A DNA stretch of 38,369 nucleotides from a bacterium. Its GTDB lineage: Archaea > Nanoarchaeota > Nanoarchaeia > Woesearchaeales > UBA10216. Location of the stretch: positions 1 through 38,369 of the forward strand of contig JAAGZO010001096.1 of NCBI GenBank assembly GCA_024206195.1, written 5' to 3'. Of the stretch, positions 1 to 8,767 are shown piece by piece. The notes below the pieces were generated by a model that made no database searches, was not told the DNA's origin, and was given only the letters and a program-made list of their open reading frames with translations. The translations under genes and the position numbers were made by a program. Position 1 is the first letter of the stretch. Every line of letters begins with the position of its first letter.

Positions 1-12
1 ATTCCCACACTT

Positions 13-38
13 AAGCCGCCATGTAAGGCGGCTTTTTT
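13..38 (+). terminator. Rho-independent terminator of an upstream gene
   Basis: An 8-bp perfect stem (AAGCCGCC / GGCGGCTT) with a 6-base loop runs straight into a T run. It would end transcription coming from a gene left of the window, separating it from the beta-helix protein gene. Confidence 0.85.
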
Positions 39-136
39 AAATGGTATTTATTTATAGGTTTTTTGCCGAAAATAGTATTGGGACCAATAAGAAGTTTTAT
101 TGAGATAATACAAATCGATAAATTTAAAGGTGTGCT

Positions 137-2107
137 ATGAGAAAAGTAATTTTACTAATCGCAATTGCAGTTACTATAGTTAATACGCCCTGTTATGGTA
201 CTATTATCAATATTCCGAGTGACTATTCTACAATCCAAACAGGAATAAACGCTAGTATGAATGGGGACACTGTACTAGTTCAACAGGGAACTTATGTAGA
301 GAATATCAACTTTAATGGAAAAAATATCATTTTAACTTCTAATTATATTTATTCAAGCATTTCGCTTGATATTGACAGTACAATTATAGATGGTAATTCA
401 GTAGGCACCGTTGTAACTTTCGATCACGGGGAGAATAACGATGCAGTAATTTCGGGATTTACAATAACAAACGGATCAGCTGATCAAGGAGGGGGAATCT
501 GTTGTATTAATTCTTCTCCACTTATCCTTAATAGTATAATTTGTTATAACGAGCTTACCGGTAACGGTGGAGGGATTTATTGTAGAAGTTCCAGTCCAGT
601 TATCAGCTATAATACTATAAAAGGCAATATCTCAACTATCGATGGAGCTCATTCTGGTGGAGGGATTTGGTGTTCAGAAAACTCAAGTCCTCTGATTAGC
701 AATAATCTTATTTGTAATAACTCAGTAAATCATCTCGGTGGTGGGATTTTTAGTGGAGAGTCAAGTCCAGTATTATATAGCAATACTATTTCAAATAATC
801 AAGCAGATTGGCATGGTGGTGGAATTGCCTTTCGTAGTTCTAATCTTCTGGGAATTAACACTATTGTTTGGGGAAATAGTAATGAGCAAATATATCTATA
901 TAATGGTTCGAGTATTTCTATCACATTTTCCGATATTCAAGGTGGATATAGTGGAGAAGGCAACTTTAATATGGATCCCCTTTTTGCTGACTCAAGTAAT
1001 GGAGATTATCATCTACAGGAAGTATCACCATGTATTGATGCTGGAGATCCATCGTTTTCAGTGCCACCAGGAGGAGGGGATAGAATTGATATGGGGGCTT
1101 TTGAATTTATATTTTATTTAGAATTAGAATACAATCCAGAAGATTTTATATTTGATGTAACGGGAGACTCTACTATCTCAGGTACTTTAAACTTAGTTTC
1201 AACCGATACAAGTGGATATGTAAAACTATTTTGTGATTCTTCATGGGTATCTTTTGATGCTGACTCTGTTTATTTAACAAACTTCGACACAGTAGTTGTT
1301 ACAGCAACATTCGATGCAACAGGTTTAGACTATAATAAAACATTTACTACGGAAATCTATTTTGAGTCAGATGCTCCGGGATTAGAAGATGCGATAATAA
1401 ATGTTGAGATGACTACACACGCTCCTATTCCCATCACTATCGGGATGATTCCAGATGAATGGCCCGTGGAAGTTGAAGCGGGAGGATATTTTTCTTATGA
1501 AGGAATACTTTTTAATAATATAGGTGGACCGATACCTTATCCTGAGCCTATATCAGTTTGGATTAAAATTGAAATAAGGAATATACTATATGGTCCAATT
1601 AAAGAATGGCATAATATAAACGTAAATCCTCAAGGAAACAGTTATCCAGGAGCCGTTCAATACATTCATCCCGAAGCTGTCCCAGGTACATATGGATATA
1701 TTGCTTATTGCAGTCCAAACTATCCTGAAATAATGGATTCATGCTATTTTGAGTTCACGGTTATAGAAGGCTACGGTGGATTTAATCGTGAATGGGAAGC
1801 TTTTGGGTGGGGAGACGAAGGTTATTATGTAGGAAATACTCCAACAGATTATAAGCTCTATCAAAATTATCCCAATCCATTTAATACATCTACTGAAATC
1901 AAATACACGCTTCCCCAACAATCATATGTTAGACTCGATATTTATAATCTTAATGGGCAGATTGTTGACGGACTATTAAATAGAATCCAACCACCAGGAG
2001 AATACTCCATTTTGTGGAATGCTTCCGCCTACTCGAGTGGGATTTACTTTTATAGACTCACGGCTGGCAAGAAGGTCTTCACCAAACGGATGACATTGTT
2101 GAAATAG
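137..2107 (+). CDS. Secreted right-handed beta-helix protein with Por/T9SS-type sorting domain
   Basis: Residues 1-21 form a Sec signal peptide (charged MRK, hydrophobic core, ending near CYG). Residues about 30-290 carry repeated Asn/Gly-rich turns such as SSPLISNN and GGGIYC, the pattern of a right-handed parallel beta-helix. The block ends in a CIDAGDP...RIDMGAFE segment common in these proteins. Residues about 330-530 look like beta-sandwich domains. The last 80 residues are a typical Por secretion C-terminal sorting domain: YQNYPNPFN, then DIYNLNGQIV, then SSGIYFYRL and MTLLK. The protein is therefore probably exported and anchored or released by a type IX-like route. AGGTG lies upstream of the ATG. 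It has its own terminators on both sides and appears to be a chromosomal gene unrelated to the defence island. Its ligand or substrate cannot be told. Confidence 0.9.
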   Translation: MRKVILLIAIAVTIVNTPCYGTIINIPSDYSTIQTGINASMNGDTVLVQQGTYVENINFNGKNIILTSNYIYSSISLDIDSTIIDGNSVGTVVTFDHGENNDAVISGFTITNGSADQGGGICCINSSPLILNSIICYNELTGNGGGIYCRSSSPVISYNTIKGNISTIDGAHSGGGIWCSENSSPLISNNLICNNSVNHLGGGIFSGESSPVLYSNTISNNQADWHGGGIAFRSSNLLGINTIVWGNSNEQIYLYNGSSISITFSDIQGGYSGEGNFNMDPLFADSSNGDYHLQEVSPCIDAGDPSFSVPPGGGDRIDMGAFEFIFYLELEYNPEDFIFDVTGDSTISGTLNLVSTDTSGYVKLFCDSSWVSFDADSVYLTNFDTVVVTATFDATGLDYNKTFTTEIYFESDAPGLEDAIINVEMTTHAPIPITIGMIPDEWPVEVEAGGYFSYEGILFNNIGGPIPYPEPISVWIKIEIRNILYGPIKEWHNINVNPQGNSYPGAVQYIHPEAVPGTYGYIAYCSPNYPEIMDSCYFEFTVIEGYGGFNREWEAFGWGDEGYYVGNTPTDYKLYQNYPNPFNTSTEIKYTLPQQSYVRLDIYNLNGQIVDGLLNRIQPPGEYSILWNASAYSSGIYFYRLTAGKKVFTKRMTLLK

Positions 2108-2127
2108 AATGGTTTCTTTTACGATTT

Positions 2128-2160
2128 AGCGGGTTGGGAGAGATTCCAGCCCGCTTTTTA
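2128..2160 (+). terminator. Terminator of the beta-helix protein gene
   Basis: A 12-bp stem with one G-T pair and one mismatch (AGCGGGTTGGGA / TTCCAGCCCGCT), loop GAGA, is followed by TTTTTA. It starts about 20 bases after the stop codon. Confidence 0.85.
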
Positions 2161-2165
2161 CGCTA

Positions 2166-2195
2166 TTGACAAATCCCCTATAAATTCACTATATT
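2166..2195 (+). promoter_or_regulatory. Sigma70-like promoter with no obvious gene
   Basis: TTGACA (2166-2171), 18-base spacer, TATATT (2190-2195). It points right into about 160 bases that hold only a 33-codon frame (2203-2304) before the converging Gabija operon. It could drive a small RNA, a tiny peptide, or be left over from an integration event. Confidence 0.45.
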
Positions 2196-2202
2196 AACAT
2201 CC

Positions 2203-2304
2203 ATGGATGCCCTCGGAACGTTTCTGAGATTCTGCAGCAGTGGGGCTGTGATAGGAACGATAGTAGTTGAAACAATTTTAGGAAATAACAGGAGAGACAT
2301 ATAA
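2203..2304 (+). CDS. Possible 33-aa peptide behind a consensus promoter
   Basis: An ATG-started frame of 33 codons begins within a few bases of the expected transcription start of the 2166-2195 promoter, so it would be nearly leaderless. The peptide is hydrophobic in the middle (AVIGTIVVETIL) with a charged NNRRDI end, so one short membrane helix is conceivable. There is no Shine-Dalgarno sequence and nothing is recognised. Treat it as speculative; the transcript may be non-coding. Confidence 0.15.
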   Translation: MDALGTFLRFCSSGAVIGTIVVETILGNNRRDI

Positions 2305-2362
2305 TAGATGGAGTAATTCATTATTAGATGTGAAATGAAGTAATTGTGTCATCATATTACTA

Positions 2363-4306
2363 CTATTGGTTAATTAATCCCATTTCAAATAGAAACCTGG
2401 AAGGTTCTTTGGACCAGCCCCTGTATCTCTTCGCATAGCTTAACGTTAATGACTTAATGGTTCTAGTAATTGCAACAAAGCAGCTTCGGCGTTCTTCCTC
2501 CATCATCGGGCTCTGATCACCTTTTTGTTTGCTCTGAAAAGAGGGTAGTTCATCATCTACTAGCCCAATTAAATAAACATGATCAAATTCCTTTCCCTTG
2601 GCTCCATGGATTGTCATTAGAACAACAGTATTAGGGCTTGGAGGTGATTCCTTTGAATGCATTTGGAGCTCTTGGAGAAATGCTTCCAAGGTTATCTCAT
2701 CCCCCAAAGATCCTTCTATTTCAGACATCAACCTTTCCCATACAGTACGCTCTTCTTCGAAACGAGCAAACACTTCAATATTTGGATCATTGCGGTTTTT
2801 ATGTTTTGTTTCTATTAGTCTATTAAACCAATCTAGTGAAAATCTACTGAAAGCTCGAAAATCTCTGCTCTTTACCAAATAGCGGGAGATTGAATTAATA
2901 GCTTCTTTAATTAAAACACTCGAAGTAATATGAGATACTGCTTTTATCCAGTGATGCAAATAGCCCAAGTCTGAGGTTTGAGACTGGGTGATAACATCCT
3001 CAGGATCGATTTCAATTCCAGTAAGCTGAGTAAAGGTTCCACAGACAACTTCCAAACTTTCACGATTTTGCTTATCATTAGTAAGACGCAGAATGGAATG
3101 AAGCCATGCGATTGGTGAACTTTCAAATTCATCTTTTCGCTGAGAAACTACGGCAGGCAATTTTTCTTTACGCAAGGCATCTTCAGCACCTTCAAGTAGC
3201 TTGCGGTTTCTTCCTAAAATAACTACAGAACCAAGATGTTCGGAGTGGTACTTTTTAATGTCCTTTGCTACTCCAGAAACTTCAGCATCGTAATCAGGGA
3301 AAACAGAAAGTAAACGCACGACATTCTTACTCAAGCCAGATCTAAATGCCTTAAGGGGTTTCTTATCAGGTTTTCTTAAAAAATTATGCCGTATAAGATT
3401 ATTAGCTAACTTGACGATTTCCGGAGGGCATCTGTAATTCATCGGTAATTGTATAACGTTTGATGAATAATCTTCAATAAACTGCGTTATACGTTTATGA
3501 CTTGCTCCGTTCCACTGATAGATAATTTGATCATCATCAGCAACAATGAATAAGTTCCGATGTTGGTTGTTAGTAAGGGCGCGGATAAGATTATACTGAG
3601 CAAGGTTTGTGTCATGGAATTCGTCAATACAAATATAAGGATAAACTGCTCGATAACGTTTAGAAAAAACGGGGAATTTTACAAACAGTTGATACGTTTT
3701 CAGAATTAGGGAATTGAAATCAAGCGCATTCCGTTTTGTCAGTTCTTTCTCATAAGCTGGATAAACAGCCGCCATTCGTTTTCCGAATTCTTCATCTCTG
3801 AATACCCTACAGCAATCTTCAGGTAAAATAAGCTGTGATTTTAAGCGTTGTATAACAGGTAATGTTCTCCTATCAATTTCGCTTACTACATTAGATATCT
3901 TCTTTGCTTCTTTGACCGCATCATTCAAGACAGCTTTTAGATCGATGTCTTGTGAATAAATGTGAAAATTAGGCTTAATGTTCAAATGGGTTCCATGCTG
4001 TCGTAAGACATCAGCACAAAATGAATGAAATGTTCCCATAAAGAGACGCCGTTCCTGCCCTGGTACAATGTTAACAATACGGTTCCTGATCTCGTCAGCG
4101 GCATTATTAGTAAACGTTAAACCAAGTATACGGAAATTCTCGTTAGGATTGGTGTTTAGTATCTGTGCAATTCGGCAAGTAAGAACTTTGGTTTTCCCCG
4201 AACCTGGACCTGCTAACACAAGCATTGCTGATTCTTTCCATTCAGCTGCTTCCTTCTGAATAGGGCTTAACTCTTCCCAGGCGGAATTAAATTCTTTCGT
4301 ACTCAT
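2363..4306 (-). CDS. gajB: Gabija GajB-like UvrD/Rep-family helicase
   Basis: This is a superfamily 1 DNA helicase. Motif I is GPGSGKT (residues 33-39). Motif II is DEFHD (228-232), where UvrD usually has DEFQD. ADDDQIIYQWNGA follows, with the conserved Q. TIHGAKGKEFDHVY and a C-terminal AITR region give motifs V and VI. It starts two bases after the stop of the OLD-family nuclease gene, the gajA-gajB order of Gabija defence systems. In Gabija the nuclease and helicase-like subunits form one large complex that degrades or nicks phage DNA upon nucleotide depletion (established for the family). At 647 aa it is longer than the roughly 500-aa GajB of the Bacillus system and looks like a full helicase. 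A plain UvrD beside an OLD protein remains possible. Confidence 0.85.
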   Translation of the reverse strand: MSTKEFNSAWEELSPIQKEAAEWKESAMLVLAGPGSGKTKVLTCRIAQILNTNPNENFRILGLTFTNNAADEIRNRIVNIVPGQERRLFMGTFHSFCADVLRQHGTHLNIKPNFHIYSQDIDLKAVLNDAVKEAKKISNVVSEIDRRTLPVIQRLKSQLILPEDCCRVFRDEEFGKRMAAVYPAYEKELTKRNALDFNSLILKTYQLFVKFPVFSKRYRAVYPYICIDEFHDTNLAQYNLIRALTNNQHRNLFIVADDDQIIYQWNGASHKRITQFIEDYSSNVIQLPMNYRCPPEIVKLANNLIRHNFLRKPDKKPLKAFRSGLSKNVVRLLSVFPDYDAEVSGVAKDIKKYHSEHLGSVVILGRNRKLLEGAEDALRKEKLPAVVSQRKDEFESSPIAWLHSILRLTNDKQNRESLEVVCGTFTQLTGIEIDPEDVITQSQTSDLGYLHHWIKAVSHITSSVLIKEAINSISRYLVKSRDFRAFSRFSLDWFNRLIETKHKNRNDPNIEVFARFEEERTVWERLMSEIEGSLGDEITLEAFLQELQMHSKESPPSPNTVVLMTIHGAKGKEFDHVYLIGLVDDELPSFQSKQKGDQSPMMEEERRSCFVAITRTIKSLTLSYAKRYRGWSKEPSRFLFEMGLINQ

Positions 4307-4308
4307 CC

Positions 4309-6234
4309 CTATTTTACCCTATCAATTATATCTAAAATACATTTTTTGAAAAATTCGGGAACTCTAGATCCATCGATTTCAGCCTCTTTTAGTTTCTCAA
4401 TTAATGCATTAGTATACCCGATTTTATCTTTCTTAATATTAGCGACGATTTCTTCATTAAATCCTGGCTCATCACTCTTCTTACTCAAACAGATATTTCT
4501 CTCGGCAAGAATCTCGATATATTCATCCGAAAATCCCTCAGTTACAAGAAACAATTCAAGATCAGTATTATCTTTTGGAAGTGGTCGTATGAATTCCCTT
4601 TGTTCACGTTTTGATAATCCACGTTTTTTAACCTGCTTAATAAAACCCATTCCTCCATCATCATTGTCACAAATCATAAGCCATGGGATTTCAAATGTTC
4701 GTGCGAGACCAACAAATGCGCCTGGTGATCCATTATTTTGAAAATCTATAATCGTTATTCCAGCTTGATCAAATGACTTTTTTAACACTTCTGCAAAATA
4801 CCGAATCAGTAAATACTCGCATTGACCCTCACAAAGGAGCCATGCACGAGCAAAAAACACTTCTCCCCTAATGCGCTTTGCGTAAGTTTCGAGTCGATTT
4901 AGATCATTATCATTAAGGTACAATTGTGTTTCATCGTAGAGTTTCTTTAGTTCAGCTTGGATATCTTTTTGATTTTGGTATATCTTATACAAGCCTTCGA
5001 TTTCCTTTTTTTCTATTTTCCCTTTAACAGTCAGAATAGAAGTAACTTCGTCATAATCAAACTTTGAAGGATTCTTGGTGCAAAACGTAAGTAATTCTTT
5101 TGTATTGAGTATCTTTGCTGAAAAAAACCTCCTTACATGGCAAACCTTGGAAAATGAGCCCTCGCGACGAAATAGTCGAATCTGGGTGAGAGGTACCTCT
5201 TGAATAAAAAAGGGCGAGTGGCTTGAGATAATCTTTTGGCTTTTTAATTCGTTTAAATTGGCTGCAAGGGCGCGGGTCGTTTGGGGATGGAGGTGTGATT
5301 CGGGTTCCTCTAAAGCTAAGATAGCTTCAGTTTCTTTTTGAAAAGTTGGTTTTAGAAGTACATCGAGGTAGGCTTGGAAAAGAAAGAGGACACTCAAGCT
5401 TTGCATCCCCTGACCATGCCGTACAAGTGGAAAGTCCACTTCACCCCCGCGAGCTTTAACGACAACCTCAGCTTTTGACATTAAGTCCCACGGCTTGAGA
5501 GGTAATGCCTGAATTGATGTCCTTTGTTCCTCCCCTAATCCCATAATTTTCTGAATCTTTGTTAAAGTATCCCTTACCTCGTGAAGCCTTTCATCTGATT
5601 TTAGTAAGCTCTCGTTGAGCTGGGCTAATTCCTTGCTTAAAATTTCCTGTAGTTCTTCGTTAATCTTAAGGTCACGTAGTATTCTACCCCAAAATTGAGA
5701 ACGAGGAGAGAATTCATTATCTGCATTTCGGAGAGCAGATAAATAAAATAAACGAATATATTCTAGGAATTTTCGAAGGTTCGCAGGATTGGCACCTCTT
5801 CCTCCTAGCGGTTCACCATCTAATGTTAGAAATTCCCATTTTGGTATAATTTCGTTTGTAGTTGCATCATACTTACTCGAAAGTCTTAATCCAATTGCGT
5901 CCAAATCCTTCTCAGGATCTGTTTGAATGATATAGGTTAGAGCTTGTAACAGAGACTCTGACCACTCATCGCTTTTGTCTTCTTTGAACCAAAGCTCTAT
6001 TTCAATTCCATCGCTAGTTTGAGGGGAGTCTTTAGCCTTAGACATATAGTAGTCATATTCATTAAAAGGAGAACCTCTTCCCATTGTACTACGTGTCAAT
6101 GCTATTTTCAAAGCATCAAGTACGGCAGTTTTGCCAGAATTGTTTTCACCTACTAATATCGTAGTATCAGAAATAGGAATAGTTACATCGACAAGACAGC
6201 GAAAATTCTTTATTGTAATTTCCCTAAGCTTCAT
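4309..6234 (-). CDS. gajA: Gabija GajA-like OLD-family ATPase/Toprim nuclease
   Basis: The N-terminal ABC-type ATPase opens with an NFRCL motif and Walker A GENNSGKT (residues 29-36). A signature-like region RHGQGMQSLS, Walker B LALEEPESHLHPQ and the H-loop SSHSPFF follow. The C-terminal part is an OLD Toprim domain: acidic EGQCE (E469, E473) and a DND (523-525) metal-binding pair. This is the GajA architecture, a DNA endonuclease whose activity is restrained by nucleotides. It is first in a two-gene operon with the helicase. The 641-aa length is slightly above the usual 580 or so. A 362-base intergenic region separates it from the divergent Ubl operon. The start is supported by the MKLREITIKNF beginning typical of the family, although only a weak ribosome site (AGAGAA) is visible. 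Confidence 0.87.
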   Translation of the reverse strand: MKLREITIKNFRCLVDVTIPISDTTILVGENNSGKTAVLDALKIALTRSTMGRGSPFNEYDYYMSKAKDSPQTSDGIEIELWFKEDKSDEWSESLLQALTYIIQTDPEKDLDAIGLRLSSKYDATTNEIIPKWEFLTLDGEPLGGRGANPANLRKFLEYIRLFYLSALRNADNEFSPRSQFWGRILRDLKINEELQEILSKELAQLNESLLKSDERLHEVRDTLTKIQKIMGLGEEQRTSIQALPLKPWDLMSKAEVVVKARGGEVDFPLVRHGQGMQSLSVLFLFQAYLDVLLKPTFQKETEAILALEEPESHLHPQTTRALAANLNELKSQKIISSHSPFFIQEVPLTQIRLFRREGSFSKVCHVRRFFSAKILNTKELLTFCTKNPSKFDYDEVTSILTVKGKIEKKEIEGLYKIYQNQKDIQAELKKLYDETQLYLNDNDLNRLETYAKRIRGEVFFARAWLLCEGQCEYLLIRYFAEVLKKSFDQAGITIIDFQNNGSPGAFVGLARTFEIPWLMICDNDDGGMGFIKQVKKRGLSKREQREFIRPLPKDNTDLELFLVTEGFSDEYIEILAERNICLSKKSDEPGFNEEIVANIKKDKIGYTNALIEKLKEAEIDGSRVPEFFKKCILDIIDRVK

Positions 6235-6391
6235 TTGACATTCTCTATCTGTAAGTATGTTTTAGATTTATCTATTTGTAGATGAAATATCAAATAATAA
6301 TCGTATCATTTAATTCAAATAGCATGGAAGAGAATAAGAAAGACAACACTCTATGTCAACATAAAATACGGTCAGAAAAATTAGACAGGCA

Positions 6392-6413
6392 ATGAAACAT
6401 TGTGGCGTTTCAT
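6392..6413. repeat. Inverted repeat in the divergent promoter region
   Basis: Perfect 7-bp arms ATGAAAC and GTTTCAT are separated by 8 bases. It lies roughly midway between the two divergent operons, so a shared regulator could bind here. It may be chance. Confidence 0.35.
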
Positions 6414-6524
6414 ATAATGGGACTAATTATGATAAGCATGTCCGACCTATATTTTGGTAAAACAACCCCCAAATTGTTACTCCTGCAGAATCCTTAAAAG
6501 GTATTTCTCGTTTATTAAATTTAG

Positions 6525-6553
6525 CTTATTAAGACTCCAAATTATGGTATAAG
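6525..6553 (+). promoter_or_regulatory. Probable promoter of the Ubl conjugation operon
   Basis: An extended -10 element (TGGTATAAG, 6545-6553) is preceded by a weak -35 (CTTATT, 6525-6530) with a 17-base spacer. A very strong ribosome site AAGGAGGAG (6585-6593) precedes the ATG at 6597. Confidence 0.5.
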
Positions 6554-6596
6554 TAAAATGTAAGCATCTAACATTTATAACCACAAGGAGGAGTTA

Positions 6597-6809
6597 ATGC
6601 GTATTAAGGTCCTTAAACTGGGGGAGGCGGCTAAAGAAGTCGAGGTTACCGATGGTTCAACGGTCAACGATGTTATCCAGCAGAGTAATTTTCGCAGGGA
6701 ACATCAAACCATCATGCTCAACGGTCAGCCTGCATTCGAGACAGCGGCGGTCAGCGAGGGGGATATCATCACCATGAATCCATCGGTCAAGGGTGGGCGG
6801 CATGATTGA
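6597..6809 (+). CDS. Ubiquitin-like modifier, ThiS/MoaD-type beta-grasp
   Basis: This 70-aa protein has the size and pattern of a single beta-grasp domain: strands MRIKVLKLG and KEVEVTDG, helix TVNDVIQQ, strand TIMLNGQPA, then the loop AVSEGDIITM typical of ThiS/MoaD. It ends in VKGG followed by three extra residues (RHD). The Gly-Gly at 66-67 is the expected conjugation end after the last three residues are cut off, which the JAMM peptidase two genes downstream could do. Family knowledge: the E1 adenylates the exposed glycine, then passes the modifier to E2. The gene is first in the operon and overlaps the E2 gene by 8 bases. A sulfur-carrier role is less likely because an E2 and a peptidase are present. 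Confidence 0.85.
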   Translation: MRIKVLKLGEAAKEVEVTDGSTVNDVIQQSNFRREHQTIMLNGQPAFETAAVSEGDIITMNPSVKGGRHD

Positions 6810-8139
6810 GCGGATCAAAACGCAGGCGAGGTACTTTTCGCAAAGGTACAACATGCCGATTAAGGTAATTCATTCAAGCCGGGTAGCACCGGCTTTTACT
6901 TTTTCAGGAGGAATTGTTGTTGAGTTGGCGGATAGTTTTGATTCGGAGACGACGCACAATAACGAGGCTATCAGGTACCGTAAGGATGATTCAGAAACCA
7001 ATAGCAATGATAAATTTATCGGGGAAAACAGGATTGCAATAATTACAGACAGACAGCTAACAGTCCTTTTTCAGGTAACCGATGATAACAGCTTCAGCCT
7101 GTTCAACAACATCCTGGAAACAGTTATTCCCAAGATAGCCAGACAATGGCATAAGGAAAGGTCCGAGGTTTTCACCGCACTGTTAGGATCAGGTATTGAG
7201 AAGAGGATATCTCTGCTGCGATCTTCAATAAACGACTGTAAGACCAACCAGGAGAACCTCTCACGTCAACTCTTCGAGGTCAGCAGGAGGATAAACGAGG
7301 ATTCCCAGATACTGGAGATTCTGGAAAAACCTCTGCTTCCTGTCCACAGGAAAACTAAACGGGATTACTCGGACCTCAGAAAACTGGTACCGGGGATGTA
7401 TTCATCGATCTACTTCGAAGATGAGAAGATCGTTGCTGTCAGTAACTACGTTGAGATCTACTACAACGACTATGATTATGATCTGGGGATCTTTAAGATA
7501 AAGATCGATATCGCCAAAGGGGACATCACCATAAGCAACAGTACCAATCCTGTTAACGATTTTCCTCATCCTCATGTCGATATGGACAGCCACGTCTGCT
7601 GGGGGAATATCGGTTCGGGGATCTACAAGATGCTGGGACAGAACGAAGTCTACGGATTGCTGGAGATGATCCACAAGTTTCTGTATGAGTACAACTCAGA
7701 AAGTCCCTACCAGAAGATCGAGTACTGGAATCCTGATTACTGCGAAGAGGATGACTCCTATTCACGTTGCCGTGAGAACAGCTACGGCTACACCTGCGTG
7801 CAATGCAGCGATAGCGACTGTCCCTGGTACGATGGGGCTAATGAGGAATGTGCCGAAGACGCTACTCTGGAATACTGCACTTCGTGCCAGTACCGCTGCA
7901 GCTATGGCGATGAGATGATATCCGACTGCTTCGAGGAAAACGGTCCCTTAAGATGCATGGCCTGTGGTTATGACAGCTGTCCCAACTACTTTAAAGAGGA
8001 TGATTGTCACGATGTCAATTCAGAAGAATGCCAATCATGTAAAATTGTAGGATGTAAGTATATTGGAGGAGATAATGGAGAAACAGCTGCAGCAGGAGTT
8101 CGGCATAATGATCCATGCCAATGCTTGGAGCAAGGTTAA
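6802..8139 (+). CDS. E2-like conjugating protein fused to a Cys-rich repeat domain
   Basis: The 445-aa protein is read from ATG 6802, inside the end of the Ubl gene. Residues 1-130 are an unassigned alpha/beta domain. About 132-178 is probably coiled coil. About 190-310 looks like a UBC/E2 fold: a FKIKIDI strand, then HPHV (256-259) in the place of the eukaryotic HPN motif, then Cys266 in VCWGN as the likely thioester cysteine, then helices and YEYN. Residues 314-441 are extremely Cys-rich, with repeated C-x2-C-x3/4-C-x8/9-C units beginning at 332, 359, 385 and 410, probably zinc-binding. Such a module may act like an E3 or a substrate reader (inference). The last 22 codons overlap the JAMM gene. 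Assignment as E2 rests on motif and operon context, not on a search. Confidence 0.75.
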   Translation: MIERIKTQARYFSQRYNMPIKVIHSSRVAPAFTFSGGIVVELADSFDSETTHNNEAIRYRKDDSETNSNDKFIGENRIAIITDRQLTVLFQVTDDNSFSLFNNILETVIPKIARQWHKERSEVFTALLGSGIEKRISLLRSSINDCKTNQENLSRQLFEVSRRINEDSQILEILEKPLLPVHRKTKRDYSDLRKLVPGMYSSIYFEDEKIVAVSNYVEIYYNDYDYDLGIFKIKIDIAKGDITISNSTNPVNDFPHPHVDMDSHVCWGNIGSGIYKMLGQNEVYGLLEMIHKFLYEYNSESPYQKIEYWNPDYCEEDDSYSRCRENSYGYTCVQCSDSDCPWYDGANEECAEDATLEYCTSCQYRCSYGDEMISDCFEENGPLRCMACGYDSCPNYFKEDDCHDVNSEECQSCKIVGCKYIGGDNGETAAAGVRHNDPCQCLEQG

Positions 8140-8758
8140 GAACTGGGTAAGGCTGGCTTCACCGGATGAGGTCTCAGTGTTGGGTTTGGTCGACGAACTC
8201 CGGGATGATGAGAACTCGCTGGTCGGTTTTCTGATTACGGAGGTCTTCCTGCTGGATCAGACCTGCAATGTGGTGGAGACGACTATCAGCGATGAAGCGA
8301 TATCCAAACTGATGATTGACCTTTCAACAAAGGAACATGACCTCTCAACGCTTAAATGCTGGATTCATTCCCACGGCAAGATGGGAGTGTTCTGGTCTAA
8401 CACTGATGATGAATGCTGTCAGAAGCTGGCCAATAACAGTTACACCATCAGCATCGTCACCAACCTCAGGGGGGAGATCCTCTGCCGATTGGATATCTAC
8501 AATCCTGTCCATGTAACTCTCGATGAACTCCCTGTGCAGGTCTATTATCCCGAAGAGGAAACACTGTCAGACTGGTGCAAAGAGGAGTTCGAGCGCAAAG
8601 TTAATAAAGAACCTGCAATTGTCAGGAAGACCAAACGGAAAAACAACGTCCCCGAGTTCGGTACGCTCGAGGAAATGGAGGAGGCTTTTCAGAAGGGAGA
8701 GATCGATTTTGATGATTATTACAACTACTGTTACTCGGATGATGATCTGCCGTTTTAG
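8075..8758 (+). CDS. JAB/JAMM-family metallopeptidase
   Basis: This 227-aa protein has a complete JAMM zinc site: Glu32, then H98-x-H100-x7-S108-x2-D111 (IHSHGKMGVFWSNTD). JAMM peptidases cleave after the Gly-Gly of ubiquitin-like proteins. The obvious jobs here are trimming the RHD tail of the Ubl and removing it from targets. ATG 8075 is chosen because GGAGG lies 5 bases upstream; a TTG at 8063 is in frame but sits before that site. The first 65 bases overlap the E2-like gene in another frame. The C-terminal 60 residues are charged and end in a very acidic DDYYNY...DDDLPF tail, perhaps a docking element. The E1 gene begins 9 bases after the stop, with its own GGAGG. Confidence 0.9.
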   Translation: MEKQLQQEFGIMIHANAWSKVKNWVRLASPDEVSVLGLVDELRDDENSLVGFLITEVFLLDQTCNVVETTISDEAISKLMIDLSTKEHDLSTLKCWIHSHGKMGVFWSNTDDECCQKLANNSYTISIVTNLRGEILCRLDIYNPVHVTLDELPVQVYYPEEETLSDWCKEEFERKVNKEPAIVRKTKRKNNVPEFGTLEEMEEAFQKGEIDFDDYYNYCYSDDDLPF

Positions 8759-8767
8759 GAGGAGAAT

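Larger units (their letters stand above)
6235..6596. other. Divergent intergenic region between Gabija and the Ubl operon
   Basis: This holds no gene. It contains a 7-bp inverted repeat ATGAAAC/GTTTCAT (6392-6413), which could be an operator or a hairpin, and the promoter and ribosome site of the Ubl operon at its right end. No convincing promoter for gajA was identified on the minus strand. Confidence 0.5.

Noticed and set aside
7402..7765. Minus-strand open frames inside the E2-like gene
   Set aside because: They are antisense to a gene with clear E2 motifs and strong coding composition, and have no ribosome sites or family resemblance.
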